Shown here one piece after another: positions 44,988-54,451 of a stretch of DNA of 64,000 nucleotides. The stretch spans positions 53,399-117,398 of the forward strand of contig NZ_BMNQ01000005.1 in NCBI RefSeq assembly GCF_014646635.1, in the 5' to 3' direction. The notes under the pieces are model-generated. The model saw nothing but the letters and a program-made list of their open reading frames with translations, ran no database searches and was not told where the DNA came from. A program made the translations under genes and the position numbers. Numbering within the stretch: the stretch's first letter is position 1; each line of letters begins with the position of its first letter. The stretch comes from Lentibacillus kapialis. Lineage in GTDB: Bacteria > Bacillota > Bacilli > Bacillales > Amphibacillaceae.

Positions 44988-45941
44988 TTATTTATTGGAT
45001 TTTCTATCTAGTAAGACCGCGAGCAGAATGACGCCGCCTTTAACAATCTGTTGATAAAACGATGACACATTCATGAGATTCAAACCATTGTCGATAACCC
45101 CGATTATCAGAGCCCCGATCAATGTTCCGGTAATCCGGCCGCGTCCTCCCATAAGGCTGGTACCGCCGATAACAACCGCCGCAATGGCATCCAGTTCAAA
45201 CATTTCACCGGCAGTCGGCTGTGCTGAATTTAACCGGCTGGTAAGGATCATGCCAGCCAGAACCGATAGCATACCGGTCAGGGAATACACCCATATTTTG
45301 ACACGGTCTGCCTTGATTCCCGACAAAACCGACACTTCCTCATTACCGCCAACAGCATAAACCTGACGGCCGAATACTGTCTTATTGAGAACAAAAAATA
45401 GAATCAGAAATACAACCAGCATCAAAATCGCTGGAAAAGGAACACCAAAAACATAACCTCCGCCAATCATCTCGAATGCGAAACTATCAGACAGCCCTGT
45501 GATAGGCATACCATCTGTATAAACCAGTGTCGCCCCACGATAAATCGTCATCGTTGCAAGTGTTGCAATAAATGGCGCCACTTTCCCTTTTGTAATAATC
45601 AGACCGTTTATAGCACCAAGACCAAACCCAATTAACAGCCCAAGCAGTACAGCTAGCAGCGGATCCATTTCACTTGTTAACAATCCTGCTGTAAGGGCAC
45701 TTCCCAAGGCGAGCAAAGATCCGACTGACAAATCAATGCCCGCTGTCAAAATAACAAACGTCATCCCGAATGCAATCAGAGCGTTAACGGAAATCTGACG
45801 GAGCAGATTAAAAATATTATCAAGTGTAAAAAAGGCATCACTCATAAAACCGAGAAAAATAACCATAATAATAAGTCCGATCAGCGGGCCCAGTTTAGAA
45901 AAATCTTTAAATAAGCTTTCCTTCCAACTCAATCTATTCAC
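44988..45941 (-). CDS. rbsC: Ribose ABC transporter permease
   Basis: A 317-residue membrane protein of the carbohydrate uptake type 2 permease family with 8-10 helices. The [22 protein letters not shown] segment near 54-75 and the cytoplasmic coupling motif [17 protein letters not shown] near 250 are diagnostic of RbsC. It overlaps the rbsA stop by 8 bp, so translation is coupled. Confidence 0.94.
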   Translation of the reverse strand: MNRLSWKESLFKDFSKLGPLIGLIIMVIFLGFMSDAFFTLDNIFNLLRQISVNALIAFGMTFVILTAGIDLSVGSLLALGSALTAGLLTSEMDPLLAVLLGLLIGFGLGAINGLIITKGKVAPFIATLATMTIYRGATLVYTDGMPITGLSDSFAFEMIGGGYVFGVPFPAILMLVVFLILFFVLNKTVFGRQVYAVGGNEEVSVLSGIKADRVKIWVYSLTGMLSVLAGMILTSRLNSAQPTAGEMFELDAIAAVVIGGTSLMGGRGRITGTLIGALIIGVIDNGLNLMNVSSFYQQIVKGGVILLAVLLDRKSNK

Positions 45942-47433
45942 CTCCTGCAGCTGCTGTCATAATTTTTTCCTGGTCGGCTTCATCCTGGTCAAGTATGTTC
46001 GCTATTCTTCCTTCATGAATAACCATAATCCGGTCACTTACGCCCAAAACTTCCGGCAATTCCGAGGAAACCATGACGATAGCAACGCCATTTTTGGTTA
46101 ATTCATTCATGATATTATAAATTTCTTTCTTGGCGCCGACATCAACACCTCTTGTGGGCTCATCCAAAATAAGCAATTTCGGCTCAATCCCGAGCCATTT
46201 GGCAATCACCACTTTTTGCTGATTACCGCCGCTTAAGGATTTTGTTTCCTGATTTGCACCAGTTGCTTTAACTGTCAGCCGGTCCATTAATTCAGCAATT
46301 AATCGATGTTCTTTGTTAGCCAAGATAATCCCGTTGCTGGAAATCGACCCCATATTCGTCAGCGCAATGTTGTCGCCAATAGAAAAATCAGTGAGCAATC
46401 CTTTTGATTTCCGGTCTTCCGTAATAAAACCGATGCCAGCTTTAATCGCATCTGACGGATGTTTAATAGCTAATTCCTTTCCATTTAAACGGATATTGCC
46501 GTGTTGTTTTGTGGCATAACCGAAAATCGTTTCCATAATTTCTGAACGTCCGGCTCCCATTAACCCAGCTACGCCGAGAATCTCACCTTCTTTCACTGAA
46601 AAGCTGACATCCTCAAACAGCCCTTTTCCGGCCAGGTTCTCCACCTCAAAAATGACATCGCCACCTGAGTGATCGCGTTCTGGAAAGCGTCCGCCCAGTT
46701 CACGGCCGACCATCATTCTGACTATGGCATCGAAGTCAACGTCCGTAACGTTTTCTGTTCCGATATACTGACCGTCCCGCAATACGGTAATACGGTCACA
46801 AATCCGAAATATTTCTTCCATCCGATGTGAAATATAAATAACCGCAACATTTTGTTTTTTCAGTGATTCCACTACCTCAAAGAGGCTTTCGATTTCACGG
46901 TCGGTCAGGGCGGCAGTCGGCTCATCCATCACAATCAACTCAGCATTTGTTGATACCGCTCTGGCAATTTCAATCATCTGTTGCTTGCCGACGGACAATT
47001 CTCCGGCAATATCGTCGGGGGAAATATTGGATACGCCCAGCATTTCCAGATTTATTTTGCACTGTCTTCTCATTTTTCCCGTATTCAAAATACCGGTTTT
47101 GCCATAAGTGATATTATTGCCGAGAAACATATTTTCCGTAACCGTCAGATGCGGAATGATATTCAATTCCTGGTGAATAACCATAATGCCCTGTTGCTCA
47201 GCATCTTTGGGATGCGTGAAATGGACTTCTTTTCCATTTATTTTGACAGTGCCGTCATCTCGTTTATGGATTCCGGTCAGGACTTTAATTAACGTCGATT
47301 TTCCGGCACCGTTTTCCCCGACGAGGGCGTGAACCTCGCCCTTGTTGATCGAAAAATTCACATTTTTCAGCACCTGGTTACCTGAAAAGGATTTACTGAT
47401 ACCCTCCATTTCCGCAAATGGTATTTGTGTCAT
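45934..47433 (-). CDS. rbsA: Ribose ABC transporter duplicated ATPase
   Basis: About 499 residues with two fused ATPase domains. The first has Walker [10 protein letters not shown] near 38, signature LSVGKQQM and Walker [12 protein letters not shown]. The second has a degenerate Walker A (GLMGAGRSE near 285) but an intact LSGGNQQK signature and [11 protein letters not shown], as is usual for RbsA-type proteins. The start is the ATG at 47433 after GGGGAGGTG, 19 bp from the rbsD stop. Confidence 0.95.
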   Translation of the reverse strand: MTQIPFAEMEGISKSFSGNQVLKNVNFSINKGEVHALVGENGAGKSTLIKVLTGIHKRDDGTVKINGKEVHFTHPKDAEQQGIMVIHQELNIIPHLTVTENMFLGNNITYGKTGILNTGKMRRQCKINLEMLGVSNISPDDIAGELSVGKQQMIEIARAVSTNAELIVMDEPTAALTDREIESLFEVVESLKKQNVAVIYISHRMEEIFRICDRITVLRDGQYIGTENVTDVDFDAIVRMMVGRELGGRFPERDHSGGDVIFEVENLAGKGLFEDVSFSVKEGEILGVAGLMGAGRSEIMETIFGYATKQHGNIRLNGKELAIKHPSDAIKAGIGFITEDRKSKGLLTDFSIGDNIALTNMGSISSNGIILANKEHRLIAELMDRLTVKATGANQETKSLSGGNQQKVVIAKWLGIEPKLLILDEPTRGVDVGAKKEIYNIMNELTKNGVAIVMVSSELPEVLGVSDRIMVIHEGRIANILDQDEADQEKIMTAAAGGE

Positions 47434-47452
47434 GATTTCACCTCCCCTTATG

Positions 47453-47848
47453 CTAGAAAAAAACACCTGATTTTAAAATGACATTAGCAAATGGTGTTGC
47501 TTCTCCGGTGCGGATAACGGCCTTTGCATTACTGATATCATGTTTTACGCTTTCATGTGTCAAATATGTTGTCGGTATCCCGTCATAATCAGTTATCAGC
47601 TGATTATATAAAGTCAGATTCGATGTTTTTATTTCCTCTGCCAATATCATTTCTTCAACCGCCATATGATTCGTAACAGCTTTAAGTACGGAGAGAAAAT
47701 CCGGTGTGCCAACCGTCAGCGCCAAATCAATCGTCATAGTTCCATCCGGAATGGGAAGCCCGCAATCTGCAATTACCAGCGTATCGGTATGCCCCATTCT
47801 TGCAAGTACAGAGGCGATGTCACGATTAAGGATTCCTGTTTTCTTCAT
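47453..47848 (-). CDS. rbsD: D-ribose pyranase
   Basis: A 131-residue RbsD/FucU-family mutarotase that interconverts beta-pyranose and beta-furanose forms of ribose, supplying the furanose to ribokinase. The catalytic histidine H20 lies in [19 protein letters not shown] at residues 19-37, and the C-terminal [17 protein letters not shown] is the other conserved block. It begins only 4 bp after the regulator-kinase fusion gene stops. Confidence 0.95.
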   Translation of the reverse strand: MKKTGILNRDIASVLARMGHTDTLVIADCGLPIPDGTMTIDLALTVGTPDFLSVLKAVTNHMAVEEMILAEEIKTSNLTLYNQLITDYDGIPTTYLTHESVKHDISNAKAVIRTGEATPFANVILKSGVFF

Positions 47849-47852
47849 TCAA

Positions 47853-49730
47853 TCATTTTCCTTCCTGCAAAAATCGCTGAACGTCCTGTTTAGATGGCAT
47901 CCCGGACTGTGCACCAAGCTTTGACACCGACAAAGCAGCGGCTGCATTTGCCATAGTGACCGCGTCCGGCAGGTTCGTACCGCCGGCAAGTTCTCCAGCC
48001 AACGCGCCGTTAAACGTATCACCGGCACCTGTTGTATCGGTTACCTGTACACAATGCCCGCCAATAACATTTTCTGCCCCATTCTCAACAAACGTCACGC
48101 CTTTACCACCGCGTGTCACAATCATTTTTTGACGGATAGACTCATACATTGGATATTCTTTCATAGATGCCAGTTCAATTTCATTAGGTGTCATGTAGGC
48201 CGTTTTTTTCAGGACACTTTCCGGCAGTGGTTGAAATGGCGCAGGATTAAGTATAACTTGCACATCGCTTGCTTCAGCGATTTTCACAGTGCTCACAATC
48301 GTCTCCATCGGTACTTCGAGCTGCATCAGAATAATGTCACTTTCTTCTATTAACTCACGTTGTTTCGCCACAAGTTCGGGCGTCACATGATTATTGGCAC
48401 CAGGTGCAACAATAATACGATTATCATTTTCGGACAGGATAATGGTTGCTGTCCCGGTTGAAACATCAGCGATTGTTTCAATGGATTCCGTCCGAATACC
48501 TTCATTGGCAAGATTTTGACGCAGTTTTTGTCCAAAAGCATCCTCACCGACAGCCCCGATGACGTTCACATCAGCTCCCATGCGGGCTGCCGCAACTGCC
48601 TGGTTCGCTCCCTTGCCGCCGGGATTAGTGAAAAACTTATCGCCGAGGACTGTCTCACCTTGCATCGGCATTTTATTGGTTGTTACATTCAAGTCCATAT
48701 TAATGCTCCCGATAATACAGACTTTCGGTTTAGCGCTCATAAGGTCCTCCATTCTTAAAGTTGATTCCCGCTCGATTAGCCGAACGTTAAACTCCTCTCT
48801 CATCACAGACTGATACCGTGTGCTGATATGTTCAATCAAAATTTCGGCAGCTTTTGTTCCAATGTCGTAAATAGGCTGAGCCATCGTTGTCAACGCGGGG
48901 GTGACTGTTTCACTCATGGAAATCCCATCAAAGCCAATTACCGCAAGATCTTCCGGGACGTTTATGTCCAGTGAAGCTGCAGCATTCAGAACGCCAGCTC
49001 CCATCAAATCATTGCCGGCAAAAATACCATCAATTTTAGGATTCTTAGTTAATAGATTCACAGCGGCTTCACGAGCTTTTTCAAAATTATAGGCCCCTGA
49101 TAACACATAACTGCTGTCAAACCATTTTTCATGTTTTATTTCATCCAAAAAGCCTCGCATGCGGTATACAGCGTTATCGACATGTTCCGGTCCGGCAATA
49201 TGGGCAATTCGGCTGCAACCAACTGACTTCAAATATTTTACTGCTTTTCTGGCGCCATCCCGATTATTGACCGTCACGGAGGAAACCTCGGGACTGATAA
49301 TTCGATCAAGTGCGACAATCGGTGTTTGAATATTTTTTAGATAGTCTTCCGTAAGTGAACTTGAAACAATAATAAAGCCATCAACAGACTTTTGCTGCAA
49401 TGCACTCAAGTATCCCATTTTTTTATCGATATCGTTATCCGTATTACAGAGAACAAAGGTATATCCATGCTGATTTGTCACATCTTCTATAGCACGGGCA
49501 AGCTCAGGAAAAAAAGGGTTCGTAATATCCGGCACAAGCAGCGCAATCATTTTCGAACGACCTTTAAATAAACTGCGTGCCACATCATTCGGAAAATAAT
49601 TCAATTGTTCAATCGCTTCATTGACACGCCATTTAGTTTCTTCATTCACATAGCCGTTGCTGTTAATGACCCGGGAAACCGTTGCCGTTGAAACTTTCGC
49701 GAATTCAGCCACATCACGAATAGTCGCCAT
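47853..49730 (-). CDS. rbsRK: Fused LacI-type ribose repressor and ribokinase (RbsR-RbsK)
   Basis: A single 625-residue ORF. Residues 1-326 are a complete LacI-family regulator: helix-turn-helix IRDVAEFAKVSTATVSRVIN, then a ribose-binding-like core with LLVPDITNPFFPELARAIE and GFDGISMSETVTP. Residues 335-625 are a complete ribokinase: GSINMDL, NPGGKGANQAVAAARMGADV, and DTTGAGDTFNGALAGELAGG. The joint is RESTLRMEDLMSAKPKV. At the joint the mRNA still has GGAGG five bases before an ATG (48740), so free ribokinase may also be made. In relatives these are two genes; here the repressor stop is absent. Confidence 0.92.
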   Translation of the reverse strand: MATIRDVAEFAKVSTATVSRVINSNGYVNEETKWRVNEAIEQLNYFPNDVARSLFKGRSKMIALLVPDITNPFFPELARAIEDVTNQHGYTFVLCNTDNDIDKKMGYLSALQQKSVDGFIIVSSSLTEDYLKNIQTPIVALDRIISPEVSSVTVNNRDGARKAVKYLKSVGCSRIAHIAGPEHVDNAVYRMRGFLDEIKHEKWFDSSYVLSGAYNFEKAREAAVNLLTKNPKIDGIFAGNDLMGAGVLNAAASLDINVPEDLAVIGFDGISMSETVTPALTTMAQPIYDIGTKAAEILIEHISTRYQSVMREEFNVRLIERESTLRMEDLMSAKPKVCIIGSINMDLNVTTNKMPMQGETVLGDKFFTNPGGKGANQAVAAARMGADVNVIGAVGEDAFGQKLRQNLANEGIRTESIETIADVSTGTATIILSENDNRIIVAPGANNHVTPELVAKQRELIEESDIILMQLEVPMETIVSTVKIAEASDVQVILNPAPFQPLPESVLKKTAYMTPNEIELASMKEYPMYESIRQKMIVTRGGKGVTFVENGAENVIGGHCVQVTDTTGAGDTFNGALAGELAGGTNLPDAVTMANAAAALSVSKLGAQSGMPSKQDVQRFLQEGK

Positions 49731-49765
49731 ATATTAAACCCTTTCTAACGTATGATTTTTTGTTG

Positions 49766-49823
49766 TGTAACGGGTTACATACCAAATAAAGATAAAAGCA
49801 ATTTCTGTGTAACCCGTTACACA
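49766..49823. promoter_or_regulatory. Two LacI-type operators upstream of the ribose operon
   Basis: TGTAACGGGTTACA (49766-49779) and TGTAACCCGTTACA (49808-49821, extended to an 18-bp palindrome) are mirror forms of one site. Their centres are 42 bp apart, four helical turns. A third half-like AGCGGTTACAAAC lies at about 49835. They precede the repressor-kinase gene and are its likely autoregulatory sites. Confidence 0.82.
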
Positions 49824-49879
49824 CTATCATAAAGCGGTTACAAACTAATGTCAATAGGCCATATAAAAATCCATTCGAG

Positions 49880-50115
49880 AGCAAAGGCGCAAGCGAAATG
49901 AGAATCCGCCGAAGATGAAATACCCAAACCGAACGGATCCTCCCTTCCGCTAAATGGACACAAATCACCCTATTTAATGTTGTGATGAATCCTTATTCCG
50001 CTATTTGGACAAAAACGGAGTGCAACTGAGGCTAAGAAGGCAAATAGCGGAATCCAGATCCGCTAACGTGTTGGAAAGGCTTTAATGGACGCAAATGACG
50101 GAATGAGGATCCGCC
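49880..50115. repeat. Repeat family B, locus 1
   Basis: One roughly 200-bp unit with blocks AACGGATCCTCCCTTCCGCT, AAATGGACACAAATC, TTCCGCTATTTGGACAAAAA, CAAATAGCGGAAT and GAGGATCCGCC. The blocks are inverted relative to one another, so the unit can fold back on itself. It fills most of the 411-bp gap between the rbs operators and the SDR gene. The same element occurs at 63234-63540. Confidence 0.8.
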
Positions 50116-50141
50116 CAAGCTGGATGATTCCCCATTCAAAA

Positions 50142-50933
50142 TTACAATGCCTTAACCATCCCGCCATCCACCAGAAGTGATTGACCGGTAATGTATGTAT
50201 TGGCTTGTGAGCAAAGAAACACAGCAGTCCGGGCAAATTCTTCCGGTTCTCCGTAACGGCCGATCGGGATTTTGCGTTTGGCCTTCTCCTTGACCGCCTC
50301 AACCGGAATATCAAGTTTTTCGGACTGGACCGAGTCAAGATGATCAACACGGTCAGTGCCTATCCTCCCTGGGCCGATTGTGTTGATTAGAATATTATCG
50401 CCCGCAAGTTCCTGTGACATACTTTTAGCAAAACCGGTAATACCAGCTCTGAACGTGTTCGACAAAATCAGGCCATCAATTGGCTGCTTAATGGATGAAG
50501 AAGCGAAATTTAAAATGTGTCCCCCGCCTTGCTCTCTCATATAAGGCAGGACTTCCCGGGTCGCACGGATGAAACTTAGCAGATTCAGCTCAAAGGCATG
50601 CTGCCAGGCATCATCATCAACATCGTCGAACGAGCCTGCCGGGGGACCGCCGGCATTATTCACTAACACATCAATTGTTCCGTGTTCACTGACCACTTTA
50701 GCAATAAGTTGTTTGATCGAATCATAGTTTTTAATATCACCAACACTGTATGCGACATTAGAGTTACCTGTCGTTTGCCGTATTTCTGCTGCTGTTTTTT
50801 TCAGTGTGTCTTCATCGCGGCTGGCCAAAAACACCCGTGCCCCTTCCGCAGCAAATTGGCTGGCGGTTGCTTTTCCCAGCCCTTTGCTGGAAGCCAATAC
50901 AATAACAGATTTATCTTTCAAACCAAGATCCAT
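50142..50933 (-). CDS. Atypical short-chain dehydrogenase/reductase
   Basis: A 263-residue SDR-fold protein. The nucleotide-binding region ASSKGLGKATA near 14-24 and VNNAGGPPAG near 90 are normal. The catalytic YxxxK is not: aligned on the following AGI, the segment reads ILSNTFRAGI, so tyrosine is replaced by serine and lysine by arginine. The upstream SSS is kept. The C-terminal GRYGEPEEFARTAVFLCSQ is typical. The ATG follows AAGGAGG. It may have altered chemistry or act as a binding protein. Databases would likely label it 3-oxoacyl-ACP reductase-like, which I would not trust. Confidence 0.8.
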   Translation of the reverse strand: MDLGLKDKSVIVLASSKGLGKATASQFAAEGARVFLASRDEDTLKKTAAEIRQTTGNSNVAYSVGDIKNYDSIKQLIAKVVSEHGTIDVLVNNAGGPPAGSFDDVDDDAWQHAFELNLLSFIRATREVLPYMREQGGGHILNFASSSIKQPIDGLILSNTFRAGITGFAKSMSQELAGDNILINTIGPGRIGTDRVDHLDSVQSEKLDIPVEAVKEKAKRKIPIGRYGEPEEFARTAVFLCSQANTYITGQSLLVDGGMVKAL

Positions 50934-51022
50934 TCGGATACCTCCTTATTATGCCTGTTCAGAATTATAGATTACCAGGAATACTCTCCGACGTAACATA
51001 TTAATATAAATCCTGATCACTT

Positions 51023-51961
51023 TTACAAATAATACCAATAACAACCATCACCGAGCTCTCGTTTACACTCTCCCTTGTATCGCAAATATTCAAGGTGAGC
51101 AAGCGTTTCACCGACCGCAAAGCGCATCTCATGAACCGTAAGCTCTTTTTGAAATAACTTTTTGCAAACGTCATAGACAGAGTTACCTTGGCCAATCGAT
51201 GCCATTGTCTGCTCCAACCGCTTGTCATGGTGCCATTCTATTTCCGCAATTCGGTCATTCGCCCCGTGAAACGGATCACCATGTGAAGGAACTACGAAAT
51301 CCGCATCAAGTCTTTTTATGTGATCCAATGATTCCAAATACCGTGCCAATGGATTGGGGTCACCATGAAACCAATATGAAATATTCGGTGTTATCTTAGG
51401 CAAAATATGATCTGTTGAAAGCAAGATATTTGTCTCTCTGTTGTAAAATGTGACTAGTCCATCCGAATGGCCCGGTGTTGCAAACACCTCATAGTCATAC
51501 TTGCCAATCGGAATGATGTCGCCATCCTCTAAAAAATAATCCACTTTCGGATATGGCGTTACAATCGGAACAAATTCCTTCGTATTATTCAGCATTTTTT
51601 CAGCCTGCAATTCCGGAATACCTGCCAGCAAATAGTTATGTGAAAGGTCGTCCAAAAACTGCTGATCCCAAGCGTTTAAAGCAGCGTTATAATCTTTTCC
51701 AGACATGTAAACGCGCGCATTGTGTTCTACCTGTAGCCCGCCGGCATAACCAAAATGGTCCGGATGATAATGCGTGACAATAATATCGGTAACGTTCTTT
51801 TCATATAATTCGGTTTCCCACCGCTTGACTGTCTGGTCGTTATGTAAGCCGGCGTCTATCACAGTCCAGCCATTCTCACCCTCTGCCAAAAAGCAATTCA
51901 CATGATCAAGCCGGAATGGAAGATCAAGCGTCACACGTTTCAAGCCGTATTCTTCCAGCAT
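51023..51961 (-). CDS. Metallo-beta-lactamase-fold hydrolase
   Basis: A 312-residue MBL-fold protein. The metal motif THYHPDHFG is at about 60-68, the later metal aspartate region is ATPGHSDGLV near 163, and VVPSHGDPFHG near 228 holds another histidine. The C-terminal helical extension (about 240-312) is of the kind seen in glyoxalase II-like or RNase Z-like relatives. AGAGAGGTG lies eight bases before the ATG. The substrate is not evident. It is flanked by the atypical SDR and a carboxylesterase on the same strand, with short gaps. Confidence 0.85.
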   Translation of the reverse strand: MLEEYGLKRVTLDLPFRLDHVNCFLAEGENGWTVIDAGLHNDQTVKRWETELYEKNVTDIIVTHYHPDHFGYAGGLQVEHNARVYMSGKDYNAALNAWDQQFLDDLSHNYLLAGIPELQAEKMLNNTKEFVPIVTPYPKVDYFLEDGDIIPIGKYDYEVFATPGHSDGLVTFYNRETNILLSTDHILPKITPNISYWFHGDPNPLARYLESLDHIKRLDADFVVPSHGDPFHGANDRIAEIEWHHDKRLEQTMASIGQGNSVYDVCKKLFQKELTVHEMRFAVGETLAHLEYLRYKGECKRELGDGCYWYYL

Positions 51962-51986
51962 CCCTCCATCACCTCTCTATTTAAAT

Positions 51987-52742
51987 TCAATCCATTCTAT
52001 CTCTGATAAATGTCACACACTTCTCTGCAATCAGTTCTTTGTCATTGTCCAGTGTTGCGACATGATAACTGTTTTCCAGCACCACAAATTCCCGGTCCTC
52101 AGATGAAACGGATTCATAAATTTCACGTGAGTTTTCAGGGGGCACAACATGATCTTCAGCAGAAGACAAAATCATGGCAGACGCCGTTATCCCGGGAAGT
52201 CTTTGTTTCACTAACTCACTTAATTGAATCAATTCTTTCATCGACTTGACCGGTGTCTGCTTATAAGCCAACTCTTCTGCACCTTTCTGTTTGATATCCG
52301 ATCCGATGCCCGGCACAAACCTATTCCCACTATCTTTAAGAGATTCGTAGTTTTCAATTAAGTCAGGCATGTGCGTTGCAGCATTAATCGGCATAATGCC
52401 TTTTATCTCCGGATGGTTTTCTGCCAGATAGAGTGTCAACGTACCCCCCATCGACAATCCGGCTACAAAAATCTCTTCACATGTCGCCTGCAGCTTGTCC
52501 AATCCGCTTTCCGCCGTTTCAATCCAATCGTGGTATGTACATTGCTCCATGTCTTCAGGATCAGTTCCATGACCGGGTAACCGTGGTCCTAGTACAGTGA
52601 ACCCTTCTTGTGCAAATTGTTTACCAAGATAATGCATGCTCTGAGTTGTGCCGGTAAAACCATGAATCACAAGGACGCCCGTTCTGTTTCCGGGATAATA
52701 AAACTCTTCCGCTTCTTCCATAACGGGATAAGTATTTGCCAT
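51987..52742 (-). CDS. Carboxylesterase/monoacylglycerol lipase-like alpha/beta hydrolase
   Basis: A 251-residue alpha/beta hydrolase like Bacillus/Geobacillus Est30. The oxyanion HGFTG lies near 27, the nucleophile serine in AGLSMGGT near 95, the aspartate in SSAEDHVVPP near 195 and the histidine in ENSYHVATLDND near 225. There is no signal peptide. Either of two adjacent ATGs (52745 or 52742) fits GGAGGG; the second has the better spacing. In some genomes such esterases sit beside secG/rnr, but not here. The natural substrate is unknown. Confidence 0.88.
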   Translation of the reverse strand: MANTYPVMEEAEEFYYPGNRTGVLVIHGFTGTTQSMHYLGKQFAQEGFTVLGPRLPGHGTDPEDMEQCTYHDWIETAESGLDKLQATCEEIFVAGLSMGGTLTLYLAENHPEIKGIMPINAATHMPDLIENYESLKDSGNRFVPGIGSDIKQKGAEELAYKQTPVKSMKELIQLSELVKQRLPGITASAMILSSAEDHVVPPENSREIYESVSSEDREFVVLENSYHVATLDNDKELIAEKCVTFIRDRMD

Positions 52743-52989
52743 CATCTAACCCTCCATTATTAGTGTTAAGCGGACATATTCAAATAGGGAATTTGCTGTC
52801 CACTAATTCGGGATAAAACTATTTTATCATACTTTTGAACAAGTTGTTCGAAAATTCCAATCGAAACATCCTTATGTTAAAAAATTCTCGGCCATGCTAT
52901 AAAGCATTAACATCCCGGTTATTCCGACATAATATTACCCGGGCAATACATTTTTTTACAAAAAATAAAAAATGTTGTCTTTTACCACT

Positions 52990-53017
52990 TGAAATTCAGC
53001 ACAAAAATGCTATAATG
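52990..53017 (+). promoter_or_regulatory. Promoter of the tRNA-Ala gene
   Basis: TTGAAA (52990-52995), a 16-bp spacer and TATAAT (53012-53017) precede the tRNA by 19 bp. No other feature is seen in 52746-52989. Confidence 0.75.
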
Positions 53018-53036
53018 ATTTTTGGATTCAACGAAC

Positions 53037-53109
53037 GGGGCATTAGCTCAGTTGGGAGAGCGCATCGCTGGCAGTGATGAGGTCATCGGTTCGAGCCCGA
53101 TATGCTCCA
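53037..53109 (+). tRNA. tRNA-Ala, anticodon GGC
   Basis: A 73-base cloverleaf: acceptor GGGGCAT/ATGCTCC with the alanine-specific G3-U70 wobble pair, D arm GCTC/GAGC, anticodon stem CATCG/TGATG with loop CTGGCAG (anticodon GGC), and T arm ATCGG-TTCGAGC-CCGAT. Discriminator A is at 53109. CCA is not encoded. It reads GCC and GCU alanine codons. It is transcribed alone. Confidence 0.95.
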
Positions 53110-53131
53110 TATATTTATCTCCCGGATATGA

Positions 53132-53159
53132 AACAGATCGGCAGAAGCTGATCTGTTTT
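53132..53159 (+). terminator. Terminator after tRNA-Ala
   Basis: AACAGATC (53132-53139) pairs with GATCTGTT (53150-53157), extended inward by GGC/GCT, and is followed by further T. Confidence 0.75.
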
Positions 53160-53376
53160 GCTTTCTATAGAAGCGTAATTGCCTTATAAGCTAATCATCT
53201 GAATCAGGTTTATACGTTTGAGGATTTTCCTGCGACATTCCCACATTTCCATATATTTTAATACCGTTATAATCAATATGCTGTGCCAGCTTTACCAGAG
53301 AACAAATCCTATTCAGCAGGTTGGTGTCATAGCTTTATATCTGATATTATAGTCCATTTTCCAGACAACATACTAC

Positions 53377-53414
53377 ACACCAAAACCTGCACACGCATGT
53401 GCAGGTTTTGGTGT
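53377..53414. terminator. Strong terminator of the ilv-leu operon
   Basis: ACACCAAAACCTGCACA (53377-53393) and its exact complement (53398-53414) form a 17-bp stem with a CGCA loop. It lies 11 bp beyond the ilvA stop codon. The rest of the spacer from 53160 shows nothing. Confidence 0.85.
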
Positions 53415-53424
53415 CATATCATAT

Positions 53425-54405
53425 CTACGCCGATTGATGAAGTTTTTTTGCAAGCTGCTGAATCATCGGCAATGTGCTGATATCCATATTGCCGCCACTG
53501 ACAATCGTTCCACAGTGACGTGAATCTATGTCACGCGAAAACAATGCAGCCAGAGCAGCAGCACCGGCACCTTCTAGCAACGTTTTATTGCGTTCAAGCA
53601 TATAAACGATTGCAGATGCAATCTCTTCATCGGTGACAGTTACCATATCATCAACATACTGGTTGATGACTTCAAGTGTTCGTTCGCCAGGTTGTTTAAC
53701 GGCAATTCCATCTGCAATCGTTGATACACGATCAAGACGCTTCAACCGATTATGATAGTAGCTTTGATACATGGCAGACGCACCAGCTGATTGAACACCG
53801 ATCACCTTGATATGCGGATTCACGTGCTTGGCAGCAGTAGCAATGCCACTAATCAGACCACCGCCCCCAACAGGTACCAGAATCGTATCAATTCTATCTT
53901 CCTGCTGCAACATTTCCATTGCGATCGTGCCCTGACCGGCCATAATATCATAGTCATCAAACGGGTGGATGTACTCCGCCCCTGTCTGCATTTGCCGTTT
54001 CATCGAGGCATCATACGCTTCTTGAAACGATTCACCAGTCAGAACAACCTCTGCTCCATAAGCACGTGTAGCATTAACCTTGGCCATCGGCGTTTTTTCC
54101 GGCATAAAAATGGTCGCCCGGGCATTCAATTTCGCAGCAGCATTTGCTACGCCTTGCGCATGGTTGCCGGCAGATGCGGCAATCACGCCTTTTTGCAGCT
54201 GTTCATCTGAGAGCTGCATCAGTTTAAAACTGGCACCTCTGAACTTGAATGATCCCGTTTTCTGCTGATTTTCCATTTTAAAATAAACACGCTTATCAAC
54301 TAGCGCATCTGTCGTCGCTGATTTCATTATAGGTGTCCGGTGAGCGACCGTTGCCAAGCGATTTCTGGCTTCAGCAACGAGGTCACCAGTTAAGCAATTC
54401 CCAAT
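53425..54405 (-). CDS. ilvA: Threonine dehydratase without ACT domain (IlvA/TdcB-like)
   Basis: About 326 residues. PLP lysine in TGSFKFRGA, SAGNHAQG for the carboxylate, and PVGGGGLISG for the phosphate are clear. It makes 2-oxobutyrate for isoleucine, and being the last gene of the ilv-leu operon suggests that role. It lacks the C-terminal regulatory ACT repeats. The first in-frame TTG (54357) would cut off the N-terminal helix (EARNRLATVAHRTPI). Homology continues upstream to an ATT at 54405, nine bases after AAGGAG. I use that rare start; a small sequence error or frameshift is the alternative. Confidence 0.82.
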   Translation of the reverse strand: MGNCLTGDLVAEARNRLATVAHRTPIMKSATTDALVDKRVYFKMENQQKTGSFKFRGASFKLMQLSDEQLQKGVIAASAGNHAQGVANAAAKLNARATIFMPEKTPMAKVNATRAYGAEVVLTGESFQEAYDASMKRQMQTGAEYIHPFDDYDIMAGQGTIAMEMLQQEDRIDTILVPVGGGGLISGIATAAKHVNPHIKVIGVQSAGASAMYQSYYHNRLKRLDRVSTIADGIAVKQPGERTLEVINQYVDDMVTVTDEEIASAIVYMLERNKTLLEGAGAAALAALFSRDIDSRHCGTIVSGGNMDISTLPMIQQLAKKLHQSA

Positions 54406-54451
54406 TTCTTCACGCTCCTTCGTTATAATAACTATTGATTTATATGGTTTC

